Below, piece after piece: positions 36,269 to 48,042 of a stretch of DNA of 64,000 bases. The first letter of the stretch is position 1, and each line of letters opens with the position of its first letter. The stretch lies in the NCBI RefSeq assembly GCF_010731875.1, contig NZ_AP022595.1, positions 4,588,001 to 4,652,000 of the forward strand, given 5' to 3'. Origin of the DNA: Mycolicibacterium sarraceniae. GTDB lineage: Bacteria > Actinomycetota > Actinomycetes > Mycobacteriales > Mycobacteriaceae. Below the pieces are notes generated by a model. That model had not been told where the DNA came from. It searched no databases and worked only from the letters and a program-made list of their open reading frames with translations. The position numbers were made by a program, and so were the translations under genes.

Positions 36269-36679
36269 GTGACGGAAACTCAGTCGAACGCCGATGGACA
36301 GACTTTTTACGACGCGGTGGGCGGCGCTGAGACGTTCCGCCAGATCGTGTCCCGGTTCTACGAGCTGGTCCAAGAGGACGAAGTGCTGCTTCCGCTCTAC
36401 CCGCTGGAAGACCTCGACGGCGCTGAGGACCGGTTGCGGATGTTCCTCGAACAGTACTGGGGTGGTCCGCGGACGTACTCCGATGAGCGGGGTCATCCCC
36501 GGCTCCGGATGCGTCATGCCCCGTTCACGATCGGCTTCCTGGAACGGGACGCCTGGCTGCGGTGCATGCACACCGCGGTCGCTTCGATCGACTCCGCGAC
36601 GCTCGACGACGCGCATCGCGGCGAGCTTCTGGCCTATCTCGATATGGCCGCCCAAGCGATGGTCAACTCCGCCTTCTAA
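36269..36679 (+). CDS. glbO: Truncated hemoglobin O
   Basis: 136 residues from a GTG at 36269 ([20 protein letters not shown]). Group II truncated globin: [20 protein letters not shown], the distal Tyr in [40 protein letters not shown], then the proximal His in RMRHAPF and the Trp in [15 protein letters not shown]. It binds oxygen and NO and is linked to respiration in mycobacteria. It is divergent from the HNH-ctaJ operon, and aglA follows as a remnant, as in M. tuberculosis Rv2470-Rv2471. Confidence 0.96.
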   Translation: MTETQSNADGQTFYDAVGGAETFRQIVSRFYELVQEDEVLLPLYPLEDLDGAEDRLRMFLEQYWGGPRTYSDERGHPRLRMRHAPFTIGFLERDAWLRCMHTAVASIDSATLDDAHRGELLAYLDMAAQAMVNSAF

Positions 36680-36691
36680 GGACGTCGATGA

Positions 36692-37400
36692 CCCACCCTG
36701 CGTGGCGGACCCGCGCGATGTCGATCCCCTGTTCGGCGGGCTGGCCGCACTCGAGCGGCGGATCACCGCGGCCCACGCCCGGGGCATCCGGATCACCATG
36801 GACCTGATGCCCAACCACACCAGTTCTGCGCACACCTGGTGTCAGGCCGCCCCGGGAAGCATTGAGCGAGAACGGTATATCTTCCGGGATGGCAGGGCGC
36901 GGGACGGAGGGCAGGGGCGCAGCGACCCGGGAATCGAGCCAGGCTCGATGTCGCGCACGGGATGGCCGAGCCGCCCGGACTGCCGGATATGGCCAACCCC
37001 GATGTCGGGATGCTCACCCTCGATGACGACGATCCCCGGTTCAATCACGACGCCGTTCACGAGATCCACCGCGGCATCCGTTCGGTGCTCGACGATTACC
37101 CGGATGCGGTGACGATCGGCCAGATCTGGGTGTTCGAGAACGAAGACTTCGCCAAGTATCTGCGCCCCGACGAACTGCACATGGGGTTCAGCTTTCGTTT
37201 GGCACGAGCCGAATTCGACGTCACCAGCATCCGCGTCGCGATCGAGAACGCGCTGGCAGCGGCCGCGACGGTTGTCGGGTGCCGCTGCCGTGGGCGGGCG
37301 ACACTCCCCCGTTCGGCTTTTCGACGAACCCTGACACCTGGCTGCCGATGCCGGCGCCCGTTGATCGACGGCGAGCTGGCGCCGGATTCGGCCGCGTGGA
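36692..37400 (+). pseudogene. aglA: aglA alpha-glucosidase (GH13) remnant
   Basis: Three frames in sequence give pieces of one GH13 alpha-glucosidase: VADPRDVDPLFGGLAALERR with ITMDLMPNHTSSAHTW (the conserved DxxxNH region); then PDVGMLTLDDDDPRFNHDAV, VTIGQIWVFENEDFAKYLRP and SFRLARAEFD; then LPWAGDTPPFGFSTNPDTWL. The N-terminus, catalytic Asp region and much of the barrel are deleted. M. tuberculosis has intact aglA (Rv2471) right after glbO, so this is the decayed ortholog. Confidence 0.8.
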
Positions 37401-37536
37401 TCGCGACGGGCTAGATACCGGAGCCGATCACGTTCACCACGGAGCCGACGATGACCGCCCCGAAAACGAACGACGCGGGCCGCGGGGGTCTTCCCGAACG
37501 ACAGCGTGCCGTGCGGGGTCTGAGCCATCCGGGCTC
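37401..37536 (-). other. Possible frameshifted small membrane-protein gene
   Basis: On the minus strand an ATG at 37528 begins AQTPHGTLSFGKTPAARV. Shifted by one base, the region then reads FVFGAVIVGSVVNVIGSGI and a stop. Joined together this would be a roughly 40-residue protein with one membrane helix. A single-base indel, or simple chance, would explain it. Confidence 0.25.
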
Positions 37537-38187
37537 CTAACGCAGTACCAGCGCGGGATCGCCGCGTCGTCGATACACCGAACCGAAACGGGCGTCGATG
37601 CGCAGCCAGGTCGGCGACAGCCGAACTCGCACGATCTCGTCGGCATCCGGCGATTCGGGCACGAATCCCATTGCGGTGAGGGCGAAGACGCAGCGCATCG
37701 GCACACCGACGGCGGTATCGCCCGAACTCACCTGCAGTACATCCTGATCCAGAAGCGAGGCGGGCGGACCGTGGGCACTGCTGTGCTCCTTAGCCAATCC
37801 TGCCCCGCGTCCCGCCAGATCGATGAGCACCGCTGCCGGCACGTCGTCGAGGTGGCTGAAGCCGGTGTCCGGCGGCAGCGCGCCACGCCACGCGGAGTCC
37901 ATCGGATACCCTGGGTCGACGTGGCCCGAATCGTCGATGTCACGCAGGCCACGGGCCAATCCGTCTGCCCCGCAGGATAAGTCGTTCGGGGTCAGCGCAC
38001 CGGCGATGACCCGCACCGCGAGCACGTCCAAGCCGGTGGCCACCCAGGCCATCACCGCTCCGTCGGAGCGGGCCCGCAGCCGGATCACCGCGGACTCATC
38101 CAGACGCAGCGCGTGCTCGACGAACGCCGCAAGATCGCCGCGCGCAACGGGGTCGCGGATGATCAGGCCACGCTCCGGGCGTGTCAT
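37537..38187 (-). CDS. Conserved mycobacterial protein (Rv2474c-like)
   Basis: 216 residues from the ATG at 38187, which overlaps the thioesterase stop as ATGA. No known domain is obvious. The sequence is soluble, with conserved-looking stretches RPERGLIIRDPVARGDLAAF, IRLRARSDGAVMAWVATGLD and a C-terminal WLRIDARFGSVYRRRGDPAL. It matches the position and size of Rv2474c. Its coupling to the thioesterase and gdh suggests co-expression only. Confidence 0.8.
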   Translation of the reverse strand: MTRPERGLIIRDPVARGDLAAFVEHALRLDESAVIRLRARSDGAVMAWVATGLDVLAVRVIAGALTPNDLSCGADGLARGLRDIDDSGHVDPGYPMDSAWRGALPPDTGFSHLDDVPAAVLIDLAGRGAGLAKEHSSAHGPPASLLDQDVLQVSSGDTAVGVPMRCVFALTAMGFVPESPDADEIVRVRLSPTWLRIDARFGSVYRRRGDPALVLR

Positions 38188-38612
38188 CGTTGCCAGCGTT
38201 GCAAATACTCTCGATGCTTCTCCGAAAGCCGAACCAGTCGTTGCTCGTCGATGTGCACCGCCGCCAGCTGCGTCTCGGCGATCACCGCCGGCCGCGAATC
38301 CGGATCGGCGAGCAGAGACCGCACCTCGTACCCGAGGGTGAAGTCCACCGCGCGTAGCCGCTTGGTCCACATCGTCACCTGCAGCGGTGAATCAGCAAGC
38401 CGCAGTTGACCTTTGTAGAGAACCCGCACCTCGTGAATAAGCAACCCGATGGTCGCGATGTCCTCGGCGAACGGCTCCTGCAGAAAGTCCACCCGCGCCT
38501 CTTCGAGGATCGTCACCATCGTGGCGTGGTTGATGTGCTGGTACATATCGATATCCGACCAGCGCACCCGCACGCCGGTGGTGAATCCGTTAGCCACTTG
38601 ATCCTGTCCCAC
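38184..38612 (-). CDS. 4HBT-family acyl-CoA thioesterase
   Basis: 142 residues from a GTG at 38612. Hotdog-fold thioesterase motif [20 protein letters not shown] with the catalytic Asp, then [11 protein letters not shown]. It overlaps the end of gdh by 23 bases and the next gene by 4, so gdh, thioesterase and the Rv2474c-like gene form one transcript. It probably hydrolyses a short or medium acyl-CoA. Confidence 0.9.
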   Translation of the reverse strand: MGQDQVANGFTTGVRVRWSDIDMYQHINHATMVTILEEARVDFLQEPFAEDIATIGLLIHEVRVLYKGQLRLADSPLQVTMWTKRLRAVDFTLGYEVRSLLADPDSRPAVIAETQLAAVHIDEQRLVRLSEKHREYLQRWQR

Positions 38613-41600
38613 TCGTTCTGGTCATGCTGCGGATCTGGCGGGCCGCTACCGACAGCGTGGCCAGATCCCGTTCATCATCGGCATAGATCTCAGCCAATAT
38701 GCGGCGGGCTCGTTCGACCCGCGACCCGTTGGTGTGCTCCCACTCGGTGATCTTCTGCTCGCCGGTCTCGTCGGGCTCGCCGACGGCCAGCACGTCGAAA
38801 CACAACGCCCGCAGCGATCCATAGATGTCATCGCGAATCGCCAAGCGGGCCAACGAGTGCCAGCGGTCGTCGCGCGCAAGTCCGGACACCGCGGTCAGCA
38901 GCCCGTCGGTGCCGAGGTGATCCATCAATGCGAAGTAGGTGTCGGCGACCTCGGCGGGCTCGCGTTCGATAATGTCGGCGATATCGATCACGTCGAGCAG
39001 GCTGTACTGGTAGAGCCCGCTTGCCACGGTGTACGCCAGGTCCGGGCGAGCGCCATGTGCGGCGAACTCACCGGCCTCCTTGGTGACGATAGCCTTGTCG
39101 TCGCCCCGCAACCAGTCCGGCATCCGAGGCGTCAGTTCGGCGACTTTCGCTGCGAAGCGGTTGATTTCGGCACCGACCGCCAGCGGCTGCGGGCGGTAGT
39201 TCAGCAGCCAGCGCGCGGCCCGGTCGAGCAGGCGGCGCAGGTCCAGCGTCATCCGGTCGGAAACACTGACCGGCATCTCATTGTTGCGGGAGGCCTCCAG
39301 GATGCGCTGCCACACCTGGCCGATACCGAAGATCGCGTCGGCGGCCACGAACGTGCGCACCGCATCGACGTATCCCACGCCGGTGTCTTCGGCGACCCGG
39401 TAGGCAAAGGAGATACCGCCGATGTCGACGACATCGTTGACCAGCATCGTGGTGGTGATCTCACGACGCAGCTGGTGGGTGCGGATCTCGGCGGCGAAGT
39501 GGTCGCGCAGCTGGCTGGGGAAGTACCGCGGCAGCCGCGATGCGCACACTTCCTGATCGGGCAGATCGCTGGCCAGCACCTCGTCTTTGAGCGCAAGTTT
39601 GACGTGGGCCATCAAGGTCGCCAATTCCGGTGAGGTCAGACCGATTCCGGCTTCCTGACGCCGACGGATCTCCTTGTTCGACGGCAGTGCTTCCAGCTCA
39701 CGGTTGAGCCCACGCCGCGCCTCGAGCTCGGCGATCTGGCGGGCATGCACGTTGAGCAGCGAGGCCGCGTTGGCCCGGCTGGTACCCATCAGGTCGTTCT
39801 GGTCGATATTGTCGGTGAGCACCAGCCGCGAGACCTCGTCGGTCATCGAGGCCAGCAGGTCGCTGCGCTCGGCGACACTGACCTTGCCTGCGGTGACCAG
39901 CGAGTCGACCAGGATCTTGATGTTGACCTCGTGGTCGGAGCAGTCGACACCGGCGGAGTTGTCCATCGCGTCGGTGTTGATCCGGCCGCCACACAGGTCG
40001 AACTCAACACGGCCCAGCGATGTCACGCCGAGATTGCCACCCTCGCCGATCACCTTGGCCCGCAGCTGATTTCCGTTCACCCGGATGGTGTCGTTCGCGC
40101 GGTCGCCGACTTCGGCGTCGGATTCCGATTCGGCCTTGATATAGGTGCCGATACCGCCGTTGAACCAGAGGTCCACCGGGGCTAACATGATCGCCTTCAT
40201 CAGGGCGGGCGGCGTCATCTCGTCGGCATCGCCCTGCAGACCGAGCGCAGAACGCATCTGCGGGCTGATCGCAATCGCCTTCTGCTGGCGGCTGAACACG
40301 CCGCCGCCCTCGCTGATCAGTGCGGTGTCGTAGTCCTCCCAGCTGGAGCGCGGCAGGTCGAACAACCGGCGACGTTCGGCCCAGGACCGCTCGGCCACCG
40401 GGTTGGGATCGATGAAGATATGCCGGTGGTCGAAGGCCGCGATCAGCCGAATATGGTGCGACAGCAGCATTCCGTTGCCGAAGACGTCACCACTCATATC
40501 GCCGACGCCGACCACGGTGAAGTCCTCGGTCTGGGTGTCCACACCCATCTCGCGGAAGTGACGTTTGACGGACTCCCAGGCGCCCTTGGCGGTGATGCCC
40601 ATCGCCTTGTGGTCGTAGCCCACCGAGCCGCCGGAGGCAAACGCGTCGCCGAGCCAGAAGCCGTAGGAGTTGGCGACGTCGTTGGCGATATCGGAGAAGG
40701 TGGCCGTGCCCTTGTCGGCGGCGACGACGAGGTAGGCGTCATCACCGTCGCGGCGGACCACCCCGGGCGGGGTAACCACATCGCCGGTGACCCGGTCGAC
40801 ATTGTCGGTGACGTCGAGCAGCCCGGCAATGAACAGCCGATAACAGGCCACACCCTCGTCACCGGGCTTCTTGACGACGAATCCACCCTTGGCGCCGACG
40901 GGCACGATGACCGCGTTCTTGACGGCTTGAGCCTTGACCAGGCCCAGGATCTCGGTGCGGAAATCCTCGCGACGGTCCGACCAGCGCAGCCCGCCGCGCG
41001 CGACGTGACCGAATCGCAGGTGCACACCCTCGACCCGCGGCGAGTACACGAAGATCTCGAATCTGGGTCTGGGCAGCGGTAACTCGTCGATGAGCTGCGG
41101 ATTCAGCTTGAGCGACAGGATGTTCTGCGCGCGCGCCGAGTCTGGACTGGTGACGAAGTAGTTGGTGCGCAGCGTGGCCTGGATCATCGTGGCAAAGGCG
41201 CGCAGCACCCGGTCGGTGTCCAGGCTCACCAGCGCGTCGATATCGACGGCCACGGCGTCCGCCGCGGCGAGGGCATCCAGACCCTTGTCGGCCGAGTACG
41301 GATCGAACATCGCCTCGAAGAGGGCAACCAGTGAACGTGCGGTCCCGGGATTTCCGTTCAGCACCGACTCGATATGCGATTGGCTGTAGGGAAAACCCGC
41401 CTGCCGCAGGTACTTTGCGTAGGCGCGCAGCACCGCGACCTGGTGCCAGGTCAGCCCGGCCCGCAGCACCAGTTCGTTGAAACGGTCGATCTCGGCGCGG
41501 CCCTGCCAGATGGCGGTGACCGCGTCGGCGAACCGCTGGGCGGTGGCGTCCCACTCCTCCTGGGTGGCGGCGTCGGGCATCGACGCGTCCGGGCGGATCT

Positions 41601-43371
41601 TGAACTGGTAGATCCACACCTTCAGCCCGTCCGGGCGCACGACGGTGAACGGGCGCTCCTCGAGCACCAGCACACCCATGCACTGCAGCATCGGCAGCAG
41701 GTAACTCAGCGAAGCCGTGGACCCGCCGAGGTACCAGGTGAGGAAGGCCTCGTTGGCTTCGTCGCCGGCCTCGAACTGCAACTTGACCGAATCCGCTTGC
41801 AGCGCTTCGATAATGCCGATATCGGTGATCGCCTCGGTGGAGGTGACGGCCTGTTTGAACTCCTCGGGCAGCGCGTCGGCATAGTGCTCGGCGATCGCCA
41901 GGTCGATCTGGCCGGCGCGTGCCGATCCGATCAGCCGGTCGCCCCAGGTCCGCAACGCCTCGGTGAGCAGACCCTGGACGCGGGCGCGGTTGGCTTCACT
42001 GTCATCGATCGACTCGCGGCTGGAGCCGTCGGGCAGCCTGACGGTGAAATGTACAACCGCCCAGGGCGATTCACTGACCCGCGCGGTGTAGTCGATGCTC
42101 AGCCCGCCGAACTCGCGGACCAGGATGTCCTGCATACCCAGCCGGACCGCGGTGGTGTATCGGTCCCGGGGTAGGTACACCAGGCAGGACACGAAGTGAC
42201 CGAGTTGGGCGGCGCGCAGGAACAACAGCGCACGGCGGCGCGAGCCTAGGTCGACGACTGTGGTCGCCATCTCGAGCAGCTGTTGGGCGGTTAGGGCGAA
42301 CAGCTCTGGGCGCGGAATGGTCTGAACGATGTCGAGCATCAGCTGACCGGGGTGGCTGGGGTCGTTCTGCGATAGCGTCAACACCTCGCGAACCCGCCGC
42401 GAGATCAGCGGGATGTCAAGCACATTGGCGCTCATCGCCGTCGCCGTGAACAGCCCGACGAACCGGTGTTCCAGATCGGACCCGTCGGCGCGGCGCTCCC
42501 TGATCACCACGATGTACGGGTACGAGCCGTAACGCAGGAAGCTGGGCATCGTGGCTTGAGCGAGCACCAACAAGTCGCCCGGATGCGTGAGCTCGGGCAG
42601 CACCTCGGTGCGCAGCCGCGCCACCCCCAGCCGGGTGGACTCCACGACCGTGGATGTCCCGTTGCCGACGGTGCAGTCCTGGCAGCCCAGTAGCACGAAG
42701 TTGCCCATCAACAGCCACCGGAGCAGGTCGGCGACGTCCTCGCGGTCGGGGCCGGTGAAGCGGGTTCCCGAGTCGTTGTCGAGGTCGCGGGCCAGGTCGT
42801 GCAGCGCAGCACTGAGCGCCACCGAGTCCAGTGCCACCTGCCGCGCATCGGTCACCACCATCGGCAGCATCCGCTCGGCGTCAGCCAGCGCCTTGCGATC
42901 CACCGAGGGCGAGAGCTGAACGTGAATCCAGGACTCTTCGAAGCCCTGCGAATCCGAGCCGGCCGCATCGTCGGCCAACGGCCGGACGTCGAGCAGCTCG
43001 CCGCCTGCGCTGCGCCGCACCCGGAACACCGGGTTCATCAGAGCGACGTAGGCGACGCCCAAGCGGTGCAGCAGCACCGTGACCGAGTCCAGCAGCATGG
43101 TCGCCTGGTCGGTGACGATCTGCAGGGCGGGCCCGAAGCCCGCGGGATCGTCGCTGGGGTAGATCGCGACGAGGGTCTCCCCGACCACGCGGCTACGCGC
43201 CAGGCGCTCCTGTGCGGCGATCAGGCCCGGCGGAACCAGCCGGTCGGCGGCCGCGGTCACGGGCGTACCGGTATCGGTGGCGTCCGGGTCAGGAGCCCCG
43301 CCGTGCGGACCGCGATACGTGGCGAGGTAGGCCCCACCTATCGACTCGGTAGTTCTGGGATCAACCGTCAT
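38590..43371 (-). CDS. gdh: NAD-dependent glutamate dehydrogenase, large (L_180-type)
   Basis: 1593 residues, typical of the giant actinobacterial NAD-glutamate dehydrogenases. The long N-terminal regulatory part carries ACT-like folds. The catalytic region holds [40 protein letters not shown] (substrate Lys region) and [17 protein letters not shown] with [20 protein letters not shown] (the NAD-binding part). It converts glutamate to 2-oxoglutarate and ammonia; in mycobacteria it is controlled by GarA and PknG. Position matches Rv2476c. Confidence 0.97.
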   Translation of the reverse strand: MTVDPRTTESIGGAYLATYRGPHGGAPDPDATDTGTPVTAAADRLVPPGLIAAQERLARSRVVGETLVAIYPSDDPAGFGPALQIVTDQATMLLDSVTVLLHRLGVAYVALMNPVFRVRRSAGGELLDVRPLADDAAGSDSQGFEESWIHVQLSPSVDRKALADAERMLPMVVTDARQVALDSVALSAALHDLARDLDNDSGTRFTGPDREDVADLLRWLLMGNFVLLGCQDCTVGNGTSTVVESTRLGVARLRTEVLPELTHPGDLLVLAQATMPSFLRYGSYPYIVVIRERRADGSDLEHRFVGLFTATAMSANVLDIPLISRRVREVLTLSQNDPSHPGQLMLDIVQTIPRPELFALTAQQLLEMATTVVDLGSRRRALLFLRAAQLGHFVSCLVYLPRDRYTTAVRLGMQDILVREFGGLSIDYTARVSESPWAVVHFTVRLPDGSSRESIDDSEANRARVQGLLTEALRTWGDRLIGSARAGQIDLAIAEHYADALPEEFKQAVTSTEAITDIGIIEALQADSVKLQFEAGDEANEAFLTWYLGGSTASLSYLLPMLQCMGVLVLEERPFTVVRPDGLKVWIYQFKIRPDASMPDAATQEEWDATAQRFADAVTAIWQGRAEIDRFNELVLRAGLTWHQVAVLRAYAKYLRQAGFPYSQSHIESVLNGNPGTARSLVALFEAMFDPYSADKGLDALAAADAVAVDIDALVSLDTDRVLRAFATMIQATLRTNYFVTSPDSARAQNILSLKLNPQLIDELPLPRPRFEIFVYSPRVEGVHLRFGHVARGGLRWSDRREDFRTEILGLVKAQAVKNAVIVPVGAKGGFVVKKPGDEGVACYRLFIAGLLDVTDNVDRVTGDVVTPPGVVRRDGDDAYLVVAADKGTATFSDIANDVANSYGFWLGDAFASGGSVGYDHKAMGITAKGAWESVKRHFREMGVDTQTEDFTVVGVGDMSGDVFGNGMLLSHHIRLIAAFDHRHIFIDPNPVAERSWAERRRLFDLPRSSWEDYDTALISEGGGVFSRQQKAIAISPQMRSALGLQGDADEMTPPALMKAIMLAPVDLWFNGGIGTYIKAESESDAEVGDRANDTIRVNGNQLRAKVIGEGGNLGVTSLGRVEFDLCGGRINTDAMDNSAGVDCSDHEVNIKILVDSLVTAGKVSVAERSDLLASMTDEVSRLVLTDNIDQNDLMGTSRANAASLLNVHARQIAELEARRGLNRELEALPSNKEIRRRQEAGIGLTSPELATLMAHVKLALKDEVLASDLPDQEVCASRLPRYFPSQLRDHFAAEIRTHQLRREITTTMLVNDVVDIGGISFAYRVAEDTGVGYVDAVRTFVAADAIFGIGQVWQRILEASRNNEMPVSVSDRMTLDLRRLLDRAARWLLNYRPQPLAVGAEINRFAAKVAELTPRMPDWLRGDDKAIVTKEAGEFAAHGARPDLAYTVASGLYQYSLLDVIDIADIIEREPAEVADTYFALMDHLGTDGLLTAVSGLARDDRWHSLARLAIRDDIYGSLRALCFDVLAVGEPDETGEQKITEWEHTNGSRVERARRILAEIYADDERDLATLSVAARQIRSMTRTSGTGSSG

Positions 43372-43422
43372 ACCTGCCGCTCCTGATCAGCCTGCGAACC
43401 GGCGCTGGTCCGCAGCGCCAGA

Positions 43423-45096
<1,674 letters not shown>

Positions 45097-45170
45097 TGCC
45101 GCGGTGTTGCCTTCCGTCTGGTCGTGAAATGCTCGCCGACCATCCTAGGCGCGCGCGGTGGACGCCTTGC

Positions 45171-45197
45171 GGCCGCGCTGGCCAGGCCAGCGCGGCC
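45171..45197 (-). terminator. Strong hairpin between ssb and ettA
   Basis: GGCCGCGCTGGCC and GGCCAGCGCGGCC flank a single A, a nearly uninterrupted 27-base GC-rich palindrome starting 12 bases after the ssb stop. There is no U tract. It is likely to end ssb transcripts before ettA. Confidence 0.6.
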
Positions 45198-45209
45198 ACC
45201 GGGCCTCGT

Positions 45210-45662
45210 CTACGCAGACAGCGGCAGGCCCGTCCCCTTCTCGGCAGCGTCTGTCTCCAGGGCATCGTCGGCGTCAGGCTCGTCGACGACGGGTTCAGCC
45301 GCCCTGGCCTGCGGTTGTTCGTAGCGCACGATGGCACGCGAGAGGTCGGGGCCGACGGCGGTGGCCCGCATCTCCAGCGACGAGCGCCGGATGCCCTCTT
45401 TGTCGTCGTACTCGCTGGTGAAAACGTCGCCGACGACGATCACCGGGGCGCCCTTGTAGAGGCCAGCGCCGACGCCGGTGACCAGCTTGCCCCAGCAGTT
45501 GACGGTGATGAACAGCGAGTTGCCGGGCTCCCAGGTGCCGTCACCGGTGCGGCGGCGCGAATTGCTCGCCACCCGGAAGCTGATCAGCTCCTGGTCGCCG
45601 ACCACACGGCGGCGCGGGTCGGTGACGACTCGGCCGATGACGGTGAGAGGGGTTTCGAACAT
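45210..45662 (-). CDS. ssb: Single-stranded-DNA-binding protein paralog
   Basis: 150 residues with one OB-fold in the first 110: MFETPLTVIGRVVTDPRRRV, then SLFITVNCWGKLVTGVGAGL and KGAPVIVVGDVFTSEYDD. The C-terminus is acidic but ends GTGLPLSA, without the DDDIPF-type tip through which SSB recruits repair enzymes. It is therefore the second mycobacterial SSB (Rv2478c position) rather than the replicative one. RBS-like AGGACC precedes the ATG. Confidence 0.92.
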   Translation of the reverse strand: MFETPLTVIGRVVTDPRRRVVGDQELISFRVASNSRRRTGDGTWEPGNSLFITVNCWGKLVTGVGAGLYKGAPVIVVGDVFTSEYDDKEGIRRSSLEMRATAVGPDLSRAIVRYEQPQARAAEPVVDEPDADDALETDAAEKGTGLPLSA

Positions 45663-46029
45663 GACTGAGGTCCTTTCGGTGAGTGATGTCGTGCCCCCTC
45701 AGTGGGCCGCAACTCACCGACAGGCGCGTCACGGGACGGCTCCCGATCGAAGAAGGTTGTGGATGAAGCCTGATGTGTGGATAGGCACCAGCACGGGTGA
45801 CGGGTCAGCTCCGATGACCGGTTCTAGGCTTGGCCGATGGGACACCTTGAGGTTTGCCACGAAGCCTCGCAGTCCCTGGCTGGGCAGCATGCACTCGCAT
45901 CAGCGCGGTTAGCCAACGAGGTCCCCGCCAGCCGATGGTCGGGGTGGCCACTCGAAGACCTCACTGAACGCATTGGCGATCTTCCCGAGGCGTACCACCA
46001 AGCACGGCAACCCGCTCTAAATTTCGACG
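45663..46029. other. Intergenic region with one weak frame
   Basis: 367 bases. A plus-strand frame from 45837 reads HLEVCHEASQSLAGQHALAS and WSGWPLEDLTERIGDLPEAY, plausibly the remains of a small protein, but it runs without a stop into the antisense of the next gene. No family is recognised. The ssb promoter must lie at the left end. Confidence 0.35.
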
Positions 46030-48027
46030 TCAGCGGTTGTTCTCGCGGCGCGCCATCTCAGCCAGCATCCTGTTGTAGGCGGCCAGGTCGGCATCGTCGT
46101 CGCGGTCGGCTGCGCGATCAAGCCGTTTGGCGGTGCGCCGGTCGCTGCGGCTCCACTGGATCAGCAGCGCGATCATCACCAGCACGAGCGGGATTTCGCC
46201 TGCTGCCCAAGCGATTCCACCGCCCAGATGCTGGTCGTCCAGCAGGTTGGTGTGCCAGCCCAGCCGCAGCGACCGGTAGAAGCTCTCCCCCAGCACCCGC
46301 TGCTGCCCCATCATCACCACGCCGAAGAACGCGTGCAGCGGCAGTGAGGCGAACACCATCGCGATCTTGGCGACCGGCGGCAACGGCCGTGGGGTGGGGT
46401 CGACGCCGATCACGACCCAATAGAACAGGTAGCCGCTCATCAGAAAGTGCAGGTTCATCAGCAGGTGCGCGCCGTGATTGCTCACCGCGGCGTCGAAGAT
46501 GCCGCCGAAGTACAGGCCGTAGAACCCGGCGACGAACACGATGGTGGCCACCACGGGGTGGGTGAAGAACCGCGACCACCTGCTGTGCAGCACGTCGAGC
46601 AGCCACTCCCGGGGCCCGGGCGGCTTGCCCTTGCCCGCCGTCGGCAATGCCCGCAGCGCCAGGGTGGCCGGGGCGCCCAGCACCAGCAGGACCGGTACCA
46701 ACATCGACAACAGCATGTGCGCGGCCATGTGCATGCTGAACATCGCCGGCATATACCGGCCCAGACCGGACGACGTGGTGAACAGCAGCACTGCGCAGCC
46801 CAGCAGCCAGGCGAGGGTCCGGCCCGCTGGCCAGGCGTCGCCGCGGCGACGTAGTCGGATCACCGCGGCCACATAGACCGCGGCGAGGACGAGGGCGGCT
46901 GTGCCGAAGACCAGATCGAAACGCCAGTCCAGCAGGATCCGCGCAACGGTCGGCGGTCCGGCGAAGTCGTAGCCGATCGCCACTTCCGCCGGTGACGGGT
47001 TGGCGTCCAGCGGCGCGGCTGGCGGGGTGCGGCCCAAGCCGACGGCGATGCCAAACGTGAGACCGAAGACCAGCGCCTCGACGAACGCGAGCCGGATCAG
47101 TACATCGCGCGCCTGCGGGTCGGCCTGCAATGCGGCCACCGGCCCGCGTCGTTGCCGCCAGCCGATGACGCCGAGAGAACACAGTGCGACGATCTTGGCC
47201 ACCACCAGCCAGCCGTACTCGCTGGCGAACAGGTCGGACACCCGCAGCCGCACAAGCGCGTTGATGACGCCGGAGAGCGCCATCGCGATGAAGCACCAGA
47301 ACGCCACCGCCGAGAACCGTCGCGCCGCCAGCCCGGCGTGCCCGCCGCCGCGGATCGCGTGCGCCAGCAGGGCCAGCAGCCCACCCGCCCACAGCGCACC
47401 CGTGAGCAGGTGGATCAACAGGCTGTTGGTGGCCAGATCGTGCGCGCCACCGGCCGACGAGTGTCCGGTCAGGGCCAGCGGAATGAGCGTGATCAGCGAA
47501 CCGGCCACGAGGAACGGCGTCCAGGACCACCGCAGCACCGCCCGGCCCGCGGCCGCCACCACCAACGCCAGAAACGCCGTCCAGCGCCACGCATCGGCGG
47601 TGTCGACCAGGCCCGTCACCGACCACAGCTGGACCGGGTTGAGGTGGTCACGCAGCGGCTGACCGGAGACATCGGAGACGGTCAGCGGCACCAGCAGGGC
47701 AGCGCAGACGGCCCAGGTTCCGGATGCGGCGACACCCATCTTCAGTGCGCGGTAACCAGCGACGTCGAGCACCCCGCTGTCCTGCGGTGGCACGAAGAAC
47801 GTCGCGAACATGAACGAGCCGACAGCCAGCACCGCCGCGATCTCACCGCCGGCCCGCACGAACGGCAGCCCCAGCGTGGTGACCTGGCCGGGATCGGGCA
47901 ACCCGGTTGCCGTCAGGGCGTCGGCCAGCGACAGCGCCCCGATACCGGCAGCGGTGATTCCAGCGAGCAGCGCCACCATCCACAGCACCGGCCATACCGC
48001 GGCACGGCGGTCGGCGGAGGCGGTCAT
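46030..48027 (-). CDS. CopD/CtaG-like bifunctional copper and cytochrome oxidase assembly membrane protein
   Basis: 665 residues with many membrane segments in two halves. The N-terminal half resembles the copper resistance D family (LATNSLLIHLLTGALWAGGL, RFSAVAFWCFIAMALSGVIN). The C-terminal half resembles the CtaG/caa3 assembly family (MFSMHMAAHMLLSMLVPVLL, HLLMNLHFLMSGYLFYWVVI), with conserved His and Met that could bind copper. It may supply copper to cytochrome c oxidase. M. tuberculosis Rv0102 has this fusion. It follows the acyltransferase operon by 15 bases. Confidence 0.88.
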   Translation of the reverse strand: MTASADRRAAVWPVLWMVALLAGITAAGIGALSLADALTATGLPDPGQVTTLGLPFVRAGGEIAAVLAVGSFMFATFFVPPQDSGVLDVAGYRALKMGVAASGTWAVCAALLVPLTVSDVSGQPLRDHLNPVQLWSVTGLVDTADAWRWTAFLALVVAAAGRAVLRWSWTPFLVAGSLITLIPLALTGHSSAGGAHDLATNSLLIHLLTGALWAGGLLALLAHAIRGGGHAGLAARRFSAVAFWCFIAMALSGVINALVRLRVSDLFASEYGWLVVAKIVALCSLGVIGWRQRRGPVAALQADPQARDVLIRLAFVEALVFGLTFGIAVGLGRTPPAAPLDANPSPAEVAIGYDFAGPPTVARILLDWRFDLVFGTAALVLAAVYVAAVIRLRRRGDAWPAGRTLAWLLGCAVLLFTTSSGLGRYMPAMFSMHMAAHMLLSMLVPVLLVLGAPATLALRALPTAGKGKPPGPREWLLDVLHSRWSRFFTHPVVATIVFVAGFYGLYFGGIFDAAVSNHGAHLLMNLHFLMSGYLFYWVVIGVDPTPRPLPPVAKIAMVFASLPLHAFFGVVMMGQQRVLGESFYRSLRLGWHTNLLDDQHLGGGIAWAAGEIPLVLVMIALLIQWSRSDRRTAKRLDRAADRDDDADLAAYNRMLAEMARRENNR

Positions 48028-48042
48028 GCGTTCAGCGTAGGT

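Noticed and set aside
46118..47626. 502-codon minus frame within the CopD/CtaG gene
   Set aside because: Out-of-frame reading of the same gene, Arg- and Gly-rich with no membrane segments; a shadow.
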